Shown: positions 1-7,022 of the stretch, one piece after another | Layout of the letters: each line of letters starts with the position of its first letter | Numbering within the stretch: position 1 is the stretch's first letter | From: an uncultured Clostridia bacterium | GTDB lineage: Bacteria > Bacillota > Clostridia > Christensenellales > DTU072 | Length of the DNA: 9,458 nt | Assembly (NCBI GenBank): GCA_934296355.1 | Contig: CAKRAY010000046.1 | Location: 1 to 9,458, forward strand | Reading direction: 5' to 3' | Translations under genes and position numbers: made by a program | The notes under the pieces: generated by a model | What the model saw: only the letters and a program-made list of their open reading frames with translations | What the model was told of the DNA's origin: nothing | Databases searched by the model: none

Positions 1-90
1 GATTTCCCTAAGGGGAAAATACAAAAAGCGTCGTTTTCGTATTTTCGTATTATACCGTTAACCTTTTCTCTTCGCTAGATAAAAGTTTAT
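1..90. other. Gene-free left edge, AT-rich
   Basis: No ORF or RNA gene is seen here. The stretch opens with a small inverted repeat (TTTCCC at 3-8 against GGGAAA at 13-18) that has no T-run after it on either strand, so I do not call a terminator. A TATAAT-like hexamer reads on the minus strand at 54-49, but no convincing -35 element lies 16-18 bp upstream. It could be a weak promoter for a minus-strand gene starting left of the window. Confidence 0.3.
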
Positions 91-366
91 ACGCGGCTAT
101 ATGCTTGGATAAGAACAAAAGCCTATTCGCGAAACTTGGGTGAAGCGTCACACGTTTACGCGGCTATATGCTTATTGAAGAACACGGTTTATTCGCGAAA
201 TTGCGATGCAACGTGCGTACGTTGCTGGGTGAAGCGTCACACGCTTCCGCGGGTATATGCTTATAGAAGAATACTGTCGGTTCGCGAAGATTGGATGCAA
301 CGTCACACGTTGCCGTCACACGCTTCCGCAAAACTGCGATGCAACATGCGTGCGTTGCCACGCTTC
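91..366. repeat. Palindrome-rich degenerate direct-repeat array (REP-like)
   Basis: Three units start with nearly the same 16-mer at 91, 158 and 247 (ACGCGGCTATATGCTT, twice exact and once CCGCGGGTATATGCTT). Each continues through a GAAGAA-like spacer and TTCGCGAA to short hairpins. The hairpins are 143-157 (AAGCGT-CAC-ACGTTT, one G.U pair), 208-225 (GCAACGT...ACGTTGC), 232-246 (AAGCGT-CAC-ACGCTT), 297-313 (GCAACGT-CAC-ACGTTGC) and a decayed 341-358. CGTCACACG occurs four times (146, 235, 301, 314). Unit lengths differ (67, 89, about 80 bp, then a 40-bp tail), so this is not a CRISPR. The array follows the histidine kinase stop codon directly, so the kinase mRNA would carry the hairpins in its 3' UTR. 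No protein-coding function is inferred. Confidence 0.75.
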
Positions 367-368
367 TG

Positions 369-1694
369 CTAATTGTTCTTTTCAGGTAAAGAAACGGTTA
401 TTACGAAAACGGCGTTTTCCAGCGTGGCGGCGACGGTTCCGCCGTGGGCGACCACGATGGCTTTGGCGATAGATAATCCGATTCCGCTTCCGTCGTCGTC
501 CCGAGAGGGTTTAGTGGAGCGGTAGTATCTGTCGAAAAGGCGGGATAGTTCTTCGTCCGTCATTTTTCCGGAGTAGGAGTTGGTAAATACGATTTTTACG
601 TTCCGTCCGTCTTTAATCGCTTTTGCGGTAATCGTACCGTTGCGGTCGCAGTATTTTAAAGCGTTCTCGCCTAATATGTTAAGTAGTTCTGCAATCGCTT
701 GCGCGTTGCCGTAATAGTTTACGTCCGTAGACGGCTCGGCAAGGAACTCTTTATCGCTTATTCTCGCCACGTTTATGAACCCGTTTACGGTATCGTTAAA
801 AGCCTTGGATAAGTCGAATTTTGCAAAAGAGAGTTTTATCGTTTCTTCGTTCATTTTCGATAAAAGCACGAGATCGTCTACGAGCGTTTTCGTCTTTTTT
901 ACTTGCTCCCGAATAGTGTTCGTCCATTCCGAAGACGCTCCTTCCATTTCCAAAATGTCGGCGTTTCCGGATATTACGGTAAGCGGCGTTTTCAGTTCGT
1001 GACTGACGTTGGTTATGAACTCGCGTTGCTTTCTTATCGAATCGGCTACCGGCTCGACGGCTTTTTTGGAGAGAAGCACGAGTATTAAAATAACCGCGGC
1101 GAGTCCGACGATTCCGATTATTGCGGAGAGTATAAACTCGCTAAGCATAGCGTTGGTTTGTTCGTAACAGTCGCAAAAAACTATTAAAGTTTCCTTTTTT
1201 TCATTCGGCGGCTGTGAGTCGTTTTGCGGCGGTACGGTTTCTACAGAATCGGAACTTTCGGGCCTTTGTTCGGGCGGTAAGGGAACCTTTTTCGGGTCGG
1301 TATCGATTTTATACCTGTAAAAACCTATAAAACCGCGCGACTTGCTTTTTTGAAGAACTTTGTCCGCAAGGTTTATCGCTTCTTCTTTATTTACCGAGTC
1401 GTTATCGTGAAAGTCCACGTTTATAATCTCGTTGTTTTCGCTAAGCGTTACGGTAAAGTATCTTACCGAAGAGAGGGAATCGCGGTTTATCGGCCTGCCG
1501 ATTCCGCCTTTGTCCTCGCCGGGCAAGTCGGGCATTTTGCCGCCGTTATTCGATACGAGGTCGACGATTTTATCTATATAAGTAGTAGTGGAATAGTAGT
1601 TAAATCCGTTAATGGCAAGTATGAGAAGTATGGTAAAAATCGAAAAAGAAACGCTTGCGTAAAGAATGAATTTTTTCCTGAGTTTAGAAATCAT
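369..1694 (-). CDS. Sensor histidine kinase
   Basis: A 441-residue membrane sensor kinase. Residues 9-31 and about 187-209 are the two membrane segments, enclosing a roughly 155-residue extracytoplasmic sensor region with a proline/acid-rich stretch near 137-164. The HisKA motif SHELKTPLT places the phosphoacceptor at H232. The N box has N344 (LGENALKY), the F box is LFDRYYRS near 387-393, and the G2 box GSGIGLSIAK is 402-411, so the catalytic core looks intact. Little room is left between TM2 and HisKA (about 20 residues), so a full HAMP domain is unlikely. The start is chosen because GGAGGA lies 4 bp upstream and the ATG overlaps the regulator's TGA stop (ATGA). It should phosphorylate the adjacent OmpR-type regulator. 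The ligand is unknown, but the neighbours suggest an envelope or polyphosphate-related cue (inference). Confidence 0.95.
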   Translation of the reverse strand: MISKLRKKFILYASVSFSIFTILLILAINGFNYYSTTTYIDKIVDLVSNNGGKMPDLPGEDKGGIGRPINRDSLSSVRYFTVTLSENNEIINVDFHDNDSVNKEEAINLADKVLQKSKSRGFIGFYRYKIDTDPKKVPLPPEQRPESSDSVETVPPQNDSQPPNEKKETLIVFCDCYEQTNAMLSEFILSAIIGIVGLAAVILILVLLSKKAVEPVADSIRKQREFITNVSHELKTPLTVISGNADILEMEGASSEWTNTIREQVKKTKTLVDDLVLLSKMNEETIKLSFAKFDLSKAFNDTVNGFINVARISDKEFLAEPSTDVNYYGNAQAIAELLNILGENALKYCDRNGTITAKAIKDGRNVKIVFTNSYSGKMTDEELSRLFDRYYRSTKPSRDDDGSGIGLSIAKAIVVAHGGTVAATLENAVFVITVSLPEKNN

Positions 1695-2365
1695 TTGTCC
1701 TCCGAGATTAGTTGATAACCGACGCCTTTTACCGATTTTATGTATACGCTGGAATCGAGAACTGCGAGTTTTTTACGCAGTTTCGTTATGAAAATCATTA
1801 GGTTGGAAGTGTCGGCGGGGTTGTCGTAATCCCACGCCGAGTCGATTATTTCGTCCGTCGGCACGGTTTTTCCGTTCCCTTCGATCAGTATGCGCATTAT
1901 CGAGTATTCTTTGCCGGATAGGTTCTCCGTTTTTTCTCCGCAAGCGAGTTCCTGTGTTTTTACGTCCAAAGTAAGGTCGCCGAAAGAGTAAGTTTTCATT
2001 TCGGCGTACTTGCGCCTTGTAAGTGCGCGGATTCTCGCTAAAAGTTCTTTGGTTTCGAACGGCTTAGGCAGATAATCGTCCGCGCCGAGGTCGAGTCCGT
2101 GAACTTTATCGTCGAGCGAGGCTTTGGCGGTAAGCATAAGCACGGGCGAGAAGATGCGTTTTCTTCGCAAGGCTTCAAGCACTTCGAAACCGGTCATTTT
2201 CGGCATCATTACGTCGAGAATGATTAAGTCGTATGCGTTTTGCGTAGCGTAAAGAAGGGCGTCTTCGCCGTTATCCACGCTTTCGGGAACGTACTTATTC
2301 ATTTTCAAAATCGTGACGAGCATTTTAGCGAGGTCGCGGTCGTCTTCGGCAATCAGTATTCGCAT
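1691..2365 (-). CDS. OmpR/PhoB-family response regulator
   Basis: A 224-residue two-domain transcription regulator. The N-terminal receiver (about 1-118) has the acidic pair D8/D9, phosphoacceptor D51 (LILDVMMPKMTG), T79 and K101 (LPKPF). The C-terminal winged-helix DNA-binding domain spans about 125-222 and ends in the usual KSVKGVGYQL hairpin. Length and residues are standard and nothing is missing. The start has AAAGGAAG 7 bp upstream. The TGA stop overlaps the kinase ATG by 4 bp, indicating translational coupling with its partner. A promoter lies about 50-75 bp upstream, so the pair can be expressed separately from the lipoprotein-VTC-DUF4956 genes in front. Its targets are unknown; the upstream cluster is the natural guess. 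Family call is very sure, specific regulon not. Confidence 0.96.
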   Translation of the reverse strand: MRILIAEDDRDLAKMLVTILKMNKYVPESVDNGEDALLYATQNAYDLIILDVMMPKMTGFEVLEALRRKRIFSPVLMLTAKASLDDKVHGLDLGADDYLPKPFETKELLARIRALTRRKYAEMKTYSFGDLTLDVKTQELACGEKTENLSGKEYSIMRILIEGNGKTVPTDEIIDSAWDYDNPADTSNLMIFITKLRKKLAVLDSSVYIKSVKGVGYQLISEDK

Positions 2366-2413
2366 GGGCGTTCTTCCTTTTTCGCCGCCGTAATCAGGGC
2401 GAGCATATCTAAA

Positions 2414-2442
2414 ATTATATCGTCAAGTAACTCGTTTTGCAA
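2414..2442 (-). promoter_or_regulatory. Sigma-A-type promoter for the two-component genes
   Basis: On the minus strand, TTGCAA (2442-2437) is followed after exactly 17 bp by TATAAT (2419-2414). Transcription would start near 2407, leaving about 40 bp of leader before the regulator ATG at 2365. The gap 2366-2491 holds no gene and no clear terminator, so read-through from the DUF4956 gene is also possible. Confidence 0.65.
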
Positions 2443-2491
2443 TAGTATTTTTTAAGTCCGTACCGGGATAGGCGCGTTGTTTTATCAAGTT

Positions 2492-3172
2492 TTATAAAGT
2501 TTTTTCTTCGTTTTGGCGATAAATAGAAACCGTCACGGGCAAATTGCCGTTTCTTATGCGTATTTCGTCGATAAACATTTTTTCGTACTCGCTCTTTTTC
2601 AGTTGCACGACGTAGATCAACTCGAACGTACTGCCGAGGTCGGAACTTTTGACTTTTTCCAGAACGTGGCTCTTGGCGTATTTATCGAACAAGTCGTTAA
2701 ACATTTCGGTGTAGTCGGAAGACTCGGGTATGACGACTTTCAGTTTTTTGATTTTCGGATCGTAAGTTTTTATCGGTACGAAACGCATTACGATATAAAT
2801 CGCGCATGCCGCCGCCGTGACCACGAGCGCGAGTAAGGCGTAACCCGTTCCGAGCAGAACGCCGATAGCCATCTCCGCGAATATGCAACCGATATCCATT
2901 GCCGAGCCGGGCAAGGAACGGAACTTGACCAAAGTGAAGATACCGAACGTGGCGATTCCCACCGCGAGCGAACCGACTTTAAACATTATCAGCATAACGG
3001 TTTGCACCAAAACGGGCAATAAAATCAGCGTGGTGAGGAAGCCCTTACTTTTTCGTTCTCCGAAAAAGTAGTAAACGACCGCAATGAGCGCGCCCAAGCC
3101 GAACGCTATCGCCATACAAACGAGCGCGTCGGTGAATTTAAGGTTAGATGTGTCGATTATAGATGTCAGCAT
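2492..3172 (-). CDS. DUF4956 domain membrane protein
   Basis: A 226-residue integral membrane protein. Hydrophobic segments lie at about 13-36, 45-64, 67-82 and 95-131 (the last long enough for two helices). The family's conserved loop reads TLVKFRSLPGSAMDIGCIF (80-98). A soluble tail of about 95 residues follows (132-226), charged and presumably cytoplasmic. I start at 3172 rather than at an upstream in-frame codon at 3229, because AAGGAGA at 3181-3187 sits 8 bp before this ATG, the protein then begins as family members do, and it avoids overlap with the VTC gene. The gap to VTC is 25 bp. DUF4956 genes are commonly found beside VTC-domain polymerases. By analogy with the eukaryotic VTC complex, it may be the membrane or translocation partner of the polymerase (inference). 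Confidence 0.9.
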   Translation of the reverse strand: MLTSIIDTSNLKFTDALVCMAIAFGLGALIAVVYYFFGERKSKGFLTTLILLPVLVQTVMLIMFKVGSLAVGIATFGIFTLVKFRSLPGSAMDIGCIFAEMAIGVLLGTGYALLALVVTAAACAIYIVMRFVPIKTYDPKIKKLKVVIPESSDYTEMFNDLFDKYAKSHVLEKVKSSDLGSTFELIYVVQLKKSEYEKMFIDEIRIRNGNLPVTVSIYRQNEEKTL

Positions 3173-3180
3173 AGGTTTTT

Positions 3181-3187
3181 TCTCCTT
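3181..3187 (-). promoter_or_regulatory. Ribosome binding site that sets the DUF4956 start
   Basis: AAGGAGA on the minus strand lies 8 bp upstream of the ATG at 3172. No comparable motif precedes the possible upstream start at 3229, which falls inside the VTC coding region. Confidence 0.7.
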
Positions 3188-3197
3188 TTGATGTGCG

Positions 3198-3944
3198 TTA
3201 AGCCGAGAGTTCGTTTCTTTTGTCGGCAAAACGGTTTATATACACGTTGCCGTACTTAGAAAAACTGCTCTTAAAAATCTTTTGTTCGCATAGAACGTCC
3301 GCAAGCCAGACGGGCAAAGCGTTCGAAACTTTAAGTTCCATTATAATAGGCGGCTCGGAATCGCTTCCGTTTTTTCTACGGGGGATTAGGATTTGTCCGT
3401 AGTCGCCGCAAGACAGCGAGGGGTTTTCGTAACGACTGCGTACGTTCTTGTCGAAAGTTATTCTCAGCGAGGTGTCGTTTTTGCAAAAGAACGCTTCGCG
3501 GTCGTAGGCGAGGTAAACTTTGGGGTAAAGTTTATACTCTTTCATAAAATAATCTATCTCTTTGAAAGAGGCGTTTTCTTGGAAGCCTTCGGGTATTTTT
3601 CCGCCGTAAACGTATTCTTTCGCTTGCGAATAAGCGATTTTTATACGGCGTTTATAGACGACGCCCGCATATTTTTTCTTTATTTCCAAGAACACTTTGT
3701 CGCTATCCGACGGTATGCCGTAACTACGCAAACGAAGTTTTTGCTTAAAGCGCGGCTTGTCAAGGCTCGTCCTTATCAGCGTATCGTCGTCGTTGTCGAA
3801 GTAGACGTTGCAAATCGTGTATTCCCCGAACTCGTCTTTAAGTACGTAAGGCGCAATCGCGGCTTTTATCCGTTCGTATTCTCGGGAATTAAGAACGAAC
3901 TTAACTTCTTTTCTCGCAAACAGCAAAATATTGTCGTTAGCCAT
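3198..3944 (-). CDS. VTC-domain polyphosphate polymerase
   Basis: A 248-residue single-domain protein of the VTC/CYTH tunnel-fold type, whose best known member (yeast Vtc4) makes polyphosphate from ATP. Visible family features are RKEVKFVL (11-18), the basic strand KLRLRSYG (69-76), FLEIKKKY...VYKRR (85-100), RITFDKNVRS (161-170) and the late acidic/basic strand IIMELKV (200-206; E203, K205). These would line the tunnel and bind triphosphate and metal. No signal peptide or membrane segment is seen, so it is cytoplasmic, probably docked to the DUF4956 membrane protein next door. AAGGAGA lies just upstream of the ATG, and only 14 bp separate it from the lipoprotein stop, so the genes are co-transcribed. 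Other CYTH enzymes (triphosphatases) are an alternative activity; the length and neighbours favour the polymerase call. Confidence 0.9.
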   Translation of the reverse strand: MANDNILLFARKEVKFVLNSREYERIKAAIAPYVLKDEFGEYTICNVYFDNDDDTLIRTSLDKPRFKQKLRLRSYGIPSDSDKVFLEIKKKYAGVVYKRRIKIAYSQAKEYVYGGKIPEGFQENASFKEIDYFMKEYKLYPKVYLAYDREAFFCKNDTSLRITFDKNVRSRYENPSLSCGDYGQILIPRRKNGSDSEPPIIMELKVSNALPVWLADVLCEQKIFKSSFSKYGNVYINRFADKRNELSA

Positions 3945-3958
3945 TTTTTCTCCTTATC

Positions 3959-6136
3959 TTATATAGAAACGCCGTTTTTATCGACCGCCGCGTCGAAAGA
4001 ACCTATCAGGGCGGAAGAAGCGGATTCGTCGCCGAGGTAAACCGCTCCGCAACGGATATTCGCGGGCATGGATATCGCGCGTAAAACGTTACCCGACGCG
4101 TCCTTGATTATGACGAAGTCGCCAAAAGACGCTTTACCCAAAGAGGTTTTTACAAGCCCGCTTTTTATGTACGGCGTAACCTCGTTCCACATCGAGTCGG
4201 ACGGCGCGATCGCAAGTACTTCGCCCGAAGAGAAAGAGAAACCTTTCTCGGTATCCAGACAACTGTTGCCGCCGGAAGCGGAAATCACGTAAACTTTCGC
4301 TCCGTCGAAAACTCCGTTGCCGTTGCTGTCGATTCCGTCGCCGCCCGCGTAGATATACACGTAGCCGCCGCTCAGATTAAAACTCGTCATCGAGTTAAGT
4401 CCGTCGTCGGAAGAAATTATAGAAACGCTTCCGCCCGAAACGGTAATAACGTCGCCTTCCAAACCTTCGTAGGAACGATTTACCGTCATATCTCCGCCGG
4501 TTACGGTCACGTTTCCGTCGGCGTGAACGGCGTCGTCGTTAGAGGCGAGAACGAGAGTTCCGCCGGATATATAAACGTTTCCGCTGCCGTAAGATTCGTT
4601 TTCGAGCAGTTCGTCGTTGTTCGCGTGGATACAGTCGTCATAGGAAGTTACGGTAACCGAACCGCTTAAAACGGAAACCGAGTTCGCCGCTTTTATGCCT
4701 TTTTGCGAAGCGTCGCTTTTGTCGGCGTTACCGCCTTGACCGGGGTTACCGCCTTGACCGGGGTTACCGCCTTGACCGGGATTACCGCCTTGACCGGGAT
4801 TACCGCCTTGACCGGGCGCGCTCGGAGGGTCGCGCCTATCGGAACCGTTGCCGCCGAAACCGCCGAAGGAAGAGGGCGCGTTGCTTGCGCTTAAAGTGTT
4901 TTCGCTCTCTTCGCTCGAAGAGTATTCGGAATATTTGCCGGTGTTGATTGTCAAAGTAATTTGCGCGCCGTCGGTTTCTTCTATAACCACGTCGTACGCC
5001 GCGTCGATTCCGTCTTCGTAAGCGAAGATCGTAATCGAGCCGCCGTTTATAGTAACGATTCCTCTTTGATTACCCTTGGAAGAAACGTCGCTGTCGGTTG
5101 TCTTAATTCCGTCGCCCGCGGTGGAAATTATCGTAATCGCGCCGTCGGATATCGTCACGCTGTCGTTACCTTTGACGGCGTTGTCAGGCGCTTTGACGTA
5201 AAGAGTGAGGTTGGCTATTTTTAAGTCCTTCGTGCAAGCGACGCCGTTGTTGTAACCGCTCTCTACGCTTAAAGAACCTTTGCCTTTTATTTTCGTGTCG
5301 CAGCGAGTATATATCGCGCCGCCTTCCGCGTCTTCGCCGTCCGCCGCTACGCGTAAATCTTTTATGACGTTGACCGTGCCTTTCTTTGCGGAAATCGAAA
5401 CTTCGTCCGCTTCTTCCACGTAAATAGCCGGAGCGTAATCGCAGTAAAGAACCAGTCCTTCCAAGTTAAGCGTAACTTCGTCGTTTTCGCCTACGCATAC
5501 CGTTACGTTAGCGTTAGAAGAAGAGCCTTTAAGCGTGTATTCGCCTTTAAGCGTTATCGTTACCGAAGTTCCGTCTACGGTTAAGCCGCCGTTATCGTTA
5601 TCTACGGCTACGCCCGTTCCCGCAAAAACAATGACAGTAGGAGAAGTTTCGTCGTACGGGGCGTATTTGACCGTTTCGGTATAGGTGTCTTCGCACAGCG
5701 AGCAAACGAACGTACGAGAACCGTCTTTCGTTTCGGTCGCTTGTTCCGAACTCGTCAGGTTATAGACGTGAGCGGTTTCGTCCGCCTCGAAAACGACTTC
5801 GAAAGAAAATGCGCCGTAAGATGTGGTTTTCCAAGTGTAAAGACTCTTGCCGCCTTCTTTGCAGGTAGCTTTGGTTATTACCGAAACGTTATAATCGTCC
5901 GCGGAGAGTTTGGGTAAAGTCACTTTTTCGCCGTTTGCGTTAACGATCGAGCCGCTCGATTCTTCGGTCGGCGCGACTTTCACGGTATAAACGTCGTTTG
6001 AAACGTCGTTTGAACCGCCGCCGTTGCTTTCGTTACCTTGCTCGCCGTCCGGCGCGAGTTTGTCGCAAGCAAAAAGCGAAACGCCTACGATTGCGATTAA
6101 AATAATTGTCGTTAATATAGTAAAAATCTTTTTCAT
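3959..6136 (-). CDS. Beta-helix carbohydrate-binding lipoprotein (Cthe_2159/DUF4353-like)
   Basis: A 725-residue exported lipoprotein. Residues 1-23 form a signal peptide ending in the lipobox LFAC, with lipidation at C24. A polar Gly/Asn/Ser linker follows, then a domain at about 82-160 with ATCKEGG and a CSLC pair (145-148). From about 165 onward come repeated beta-helix coils with motifs such as GDGIKTTDSD, EDGIDAAYD, DDAVHAD, DDGLNS and GGDGIDSNG. Their regularly placed Asp/Asn residues resemble the calcium-binding, pectin-type polysaccharide-binding protein Cthe_2159. A low-complexity Gly/Pro/Ser segment (about 405-475) with five PGQGGN repeats interrupts the helix. GGGAGGA 8 bp upstream supports the start. 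It is the first gene of the cluster with the polyphosphate polymerase. Family assignment is good; the ligand is inferred from the family only. Confidence 0.88.
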   Translation of the reverse strand: MKKIFTILTTIILIAIVGVSLFACDKLAPDGEQGNESNGGGSNDVSNDVYTVKVAPTEESSGSIVNANGEKVTLPKLSADDYNVSVITKATCKEGGKSLYTWKTTSYGAFSFEVVFEADETAHVYNLTSSEQATETKDGSRTFVCSLCEDTYTETVKYAPYDETSPTVIVFAGTGVAVDNDNGGLTVDGTSVTITLKGEYTLKGSSSNANVTVCVGENDEVTLNLEGLVLYCDYAPAIYVEEADEVSISAKKGTVNVIKDLRVAADGEDAEGGAIYTRCDTKIKGKGSLSVESGYNNGVACTKDLKIANLTLYVKAPDNAVKGNDSVTISDGAITIISTAGDGIKTTDSDVSSKGNQRGIVTINGGSITIFAYEDGIDAAYDVVIEETDGAQITLTINTGKYSEYSSSEESENTLSASNAPSSFGGFGGNGSDRRDPPSAPGQGGNPGQGGNPGQGGNPGQGGNPGQGGNADKSDASQKGIKAANSVSVLSGSVTVTSYDDCIHANNDELLENESYGSGNVYISGGTLVLASNDDAVHADGNVTVTGGDMTVNRSYEGLEGDVITVSGGSVSIISSDDGLNSMTSFNLSGGYVYIYAGGDGIDSNGNGVFDGAKVYVISASGGNSCLDTEKGFSFSSGEVLAIAPSDSMWNEVTPYIKSGLVKTSLGKASFGDFVIIKDASGNVLRAISMPANIRCGAVYLGDESASSALIGSFDAAVDKNGVSI
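4727..4816 (-). repeat. Five 18-bp tandem repeats encoding PGQGGN
   Basis: Five consecutive 18-bp copies encode residues 441-470 of the lipoprotein, five times PGQGGN. They differ only at the base next to the unit boundary (G, G, A, A, then C on the plus strand), so the array is young or kept homogeneous by slippage. Being a multiple of three, copy-number changes would keep the frame. Confidence 0.95.
5991..6014 (-). repeat. 12-bp perfect tandem duplication in lipoprotein linker
   Basis: ACGTCGTTTGAA (plus-strand reading) occurs twice back to back and encodes the repeated SNDV of the linker just after the lipidation site (about residues 42-49). It is an in-frame slippage product in a region where length is probably free to vary. 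Confidence 0.8.
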
Positions 6137-6144
6137 GACGTTCG

Positions 6145-6151
6145 TCCTCCC
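6145..6151 (-). promoter_or_regulatory. Strong ribosome binding site of the lipoprotein gene
   Basis: GGGAGGA on the minus strand lies 8 bp before the ATG at 6136. The promoter of this gene must lie in 6152-6345 or beyond, but that strand is dominated by A-runs and I see no clear -35/-10 pair. Confidence 0.7.
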
Positions 6152-6270
6152 GATTTTTTTATTTTCGATTGCAGTTTACATTGTGAAACGAAACAAATCC
6201 TAAACTTTTTTTTCTCTCGAAATTTTTTTTTGTCGGAAGAAAAGGGAAAATCGCAGAAGCAACGATTTTC

Positions 6271-6298
6271 TTGACTTTACGATAAAGCATAGTATAAT
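6271..6298 (+). promoter_or_regulatory. Near-consensus sigma-A promoter of the TRIC gene
   Basis: TTGACT (6271-6276) and a perfect TATAAT (6293-6298) are 16 bp apart, giving a start near 6305 and a leader of about 47 bases. An inverted repeat AAAATCG/CGATTTT (6247-6253, 6263-6269) abuts the -35 element, and CTTTA-cga-TAAAG (6275-6287) begins at the last bases of the -35 and runs into the spacer. Both are possible operator half-sites. Confidence 0.8.
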
Positions 6299-6307
6299 GA
6301 TTTCGTA

Positions 6308-6321
6308 GTAAAACGCTTTAC
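6308..6321 (+). promoter_or_regulatory. Palindrome near the transcription start, LacI-type shape
   Basis: GTAAAACGCTTTAC is a 14-bp inverted repeat with a central CG, lying about 3 bases after the predicted transcription start. LacI/CcpA-family operators share this shape, but the outer bases do not fit the catabolite cre consensus (GT...AC instead of TG...CA), so the binding protein is unknown. Confidence 0.35.
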
Positions 6322-6351
6322 AAGAATATTTATGGCGAAGAGTCGGTGTTT

Positions 6352-7017
6352 ATGGCGGAAACGGTAATATATGTTGTGGAAATAATCGGAACGATAGCGT
6401 TCGCTATAAGCGGCGCGATGATTGCCATAGAAAGAAAACTCGATATGTTCGGGGTGATTTTTCTCGGCGTGGTTACCGCTCTCGGCGGCGGCGTGGTCAG
6501 AGATTTGATTATCGGCAAAACTCCGCCCGTTATGTTTGAAAACTATTCCTACCTCGCGGCGGCGATGATAACTTCCCTTGCGGTTTTCGTAGTTATGTTT
6601 TTGTTAAAAAACAAATACGACAAAAAGAGGAAAAGACTTTTCGAAGGCTTTTTTAACGTTTTCGACGCGGTGGGTTTGGGAATATTCGCGGTACTCGGCG
6701 TAAACATCGCCGTAAACGCGGGATATATAGACAACGGCTTTTTATGCGTTTTCGTGGGAATGACCACCGCTTGCGGCGGGGGAATTATCAGAGATATGCT
6801 TACTTCGCATACGCCGATGGTGCTTAAAAGTCGCGTTTACGCTTTGGCGGCGATAATCGGCAGTTTAGTGTGCTACATAATGATTTACCTGGGGACGGAG
6901 CAGTGGCTCGGCGTTCTCGTAGGAACCCTCGCCGTGCTTGTTATCCGCATTTGCGCCGCGGTTTTCAGATGGAACTTACCGCATATCGAACTCGACCCCG
7001 GCGTGATAGACGATTAG
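6352..7017 (+). CDS. TRIC/UPF0126-family channel-like membrane protein
   Basis: A 221-residue integral membrane protein with about seven hydrophobic helices. It is built of two homologous halves, each with the family's glycine-rich kinked helix: TALGGGVVRD (42-51, GGG at 45-47) and TTACGGGIIRD (138-148, GGG at 142-144). This duplicated triple-helix layout is that of prokaryotic TRIC channels, formerly UPF0126/YicG-like, for which cation conduction has been shown in some homologues. Some relatives are linked to amino acid uptake, so the substrate here is open. ATG 6352 is preferred (GAAGAG about 9 bp upstream); a GTG two codons earlier (6346) is the alternative. The gene stands alone on the plus strand, divergent from the lipoprotein cluster and converging on the racemase gene with a 5-bp gap and no separate terminator. 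Confidence 0.9.
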   Translation: MAETVIYVVEIIGTIAFAISGAMIAIERKLDMFGVIFLGVVTALGGGVVRDLIIGKTPPVMFENYSYLAAAMITSLAVFVVMFLLKNKYDKKRKRLFEGFFNVFDAVGLGIFAVLGVNIAVNAGYIDNGFLCVFVGMTTACGGGIIRDMLTSHTPMVLKSRVYALAAIIGSLVCYIMIYLGTEQWLGVLVGTLAVLVIRICAAVFRWNLPHIELDPGVIDD

Positions 7018-7022
7018 TATAG

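Noticed and set aside
297..313. GCAACGTCACACGTTGC hairpin as intrinsic terminator of the kinase gene
   Set aside because: The stem is good but no T-tract follows on the minus strand; treated as part of the repeat array instead.
91..366. CRISPR array
   Set aside because: Unit lengths vary (67, 89, about 80 bp), spacers are themselves related and palindromic, and no cas gene is present.
136..372. Plus-strand 78-codon ORF through the repeat array, with further ORFs on the other frames
   Set aside because: Several frames and both strands are open because of the repeats; the predicted peptide is Cys/Arg-rich with no family look, no ribosome binding site and repeat-driven composition.
1350..1715. 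121-codon plus-strand ORF
   Set aside because: Antisense to the kinase sensor region; no ribosome binding site and no recognisable features.
3393..4040. 215-codon plus-strand ORF
   Set aside because: Lies entirely antisense to the VTC gene and the end of the lipoprotein gene, both of which have clear family motifs; its length is a by-product of the GCG/TCG-rich codon use.
6174..6189. GTTTACATTGTGAAAC inverted repeat in the lipoprotein leader as an operator
   Set aside because: Only the outer four bases pair (GTTT/AAAC); too weak to call without comparative data.
6332..6367. 12-codon leader ORF (ATG GCG AAG ... TAA) overlapping the TRIC start
   Set aside because: No ribosome binding site and no runs of a regulatory amino acid; overlap with the real start looks incidental, although translational interference cannot be excluded.
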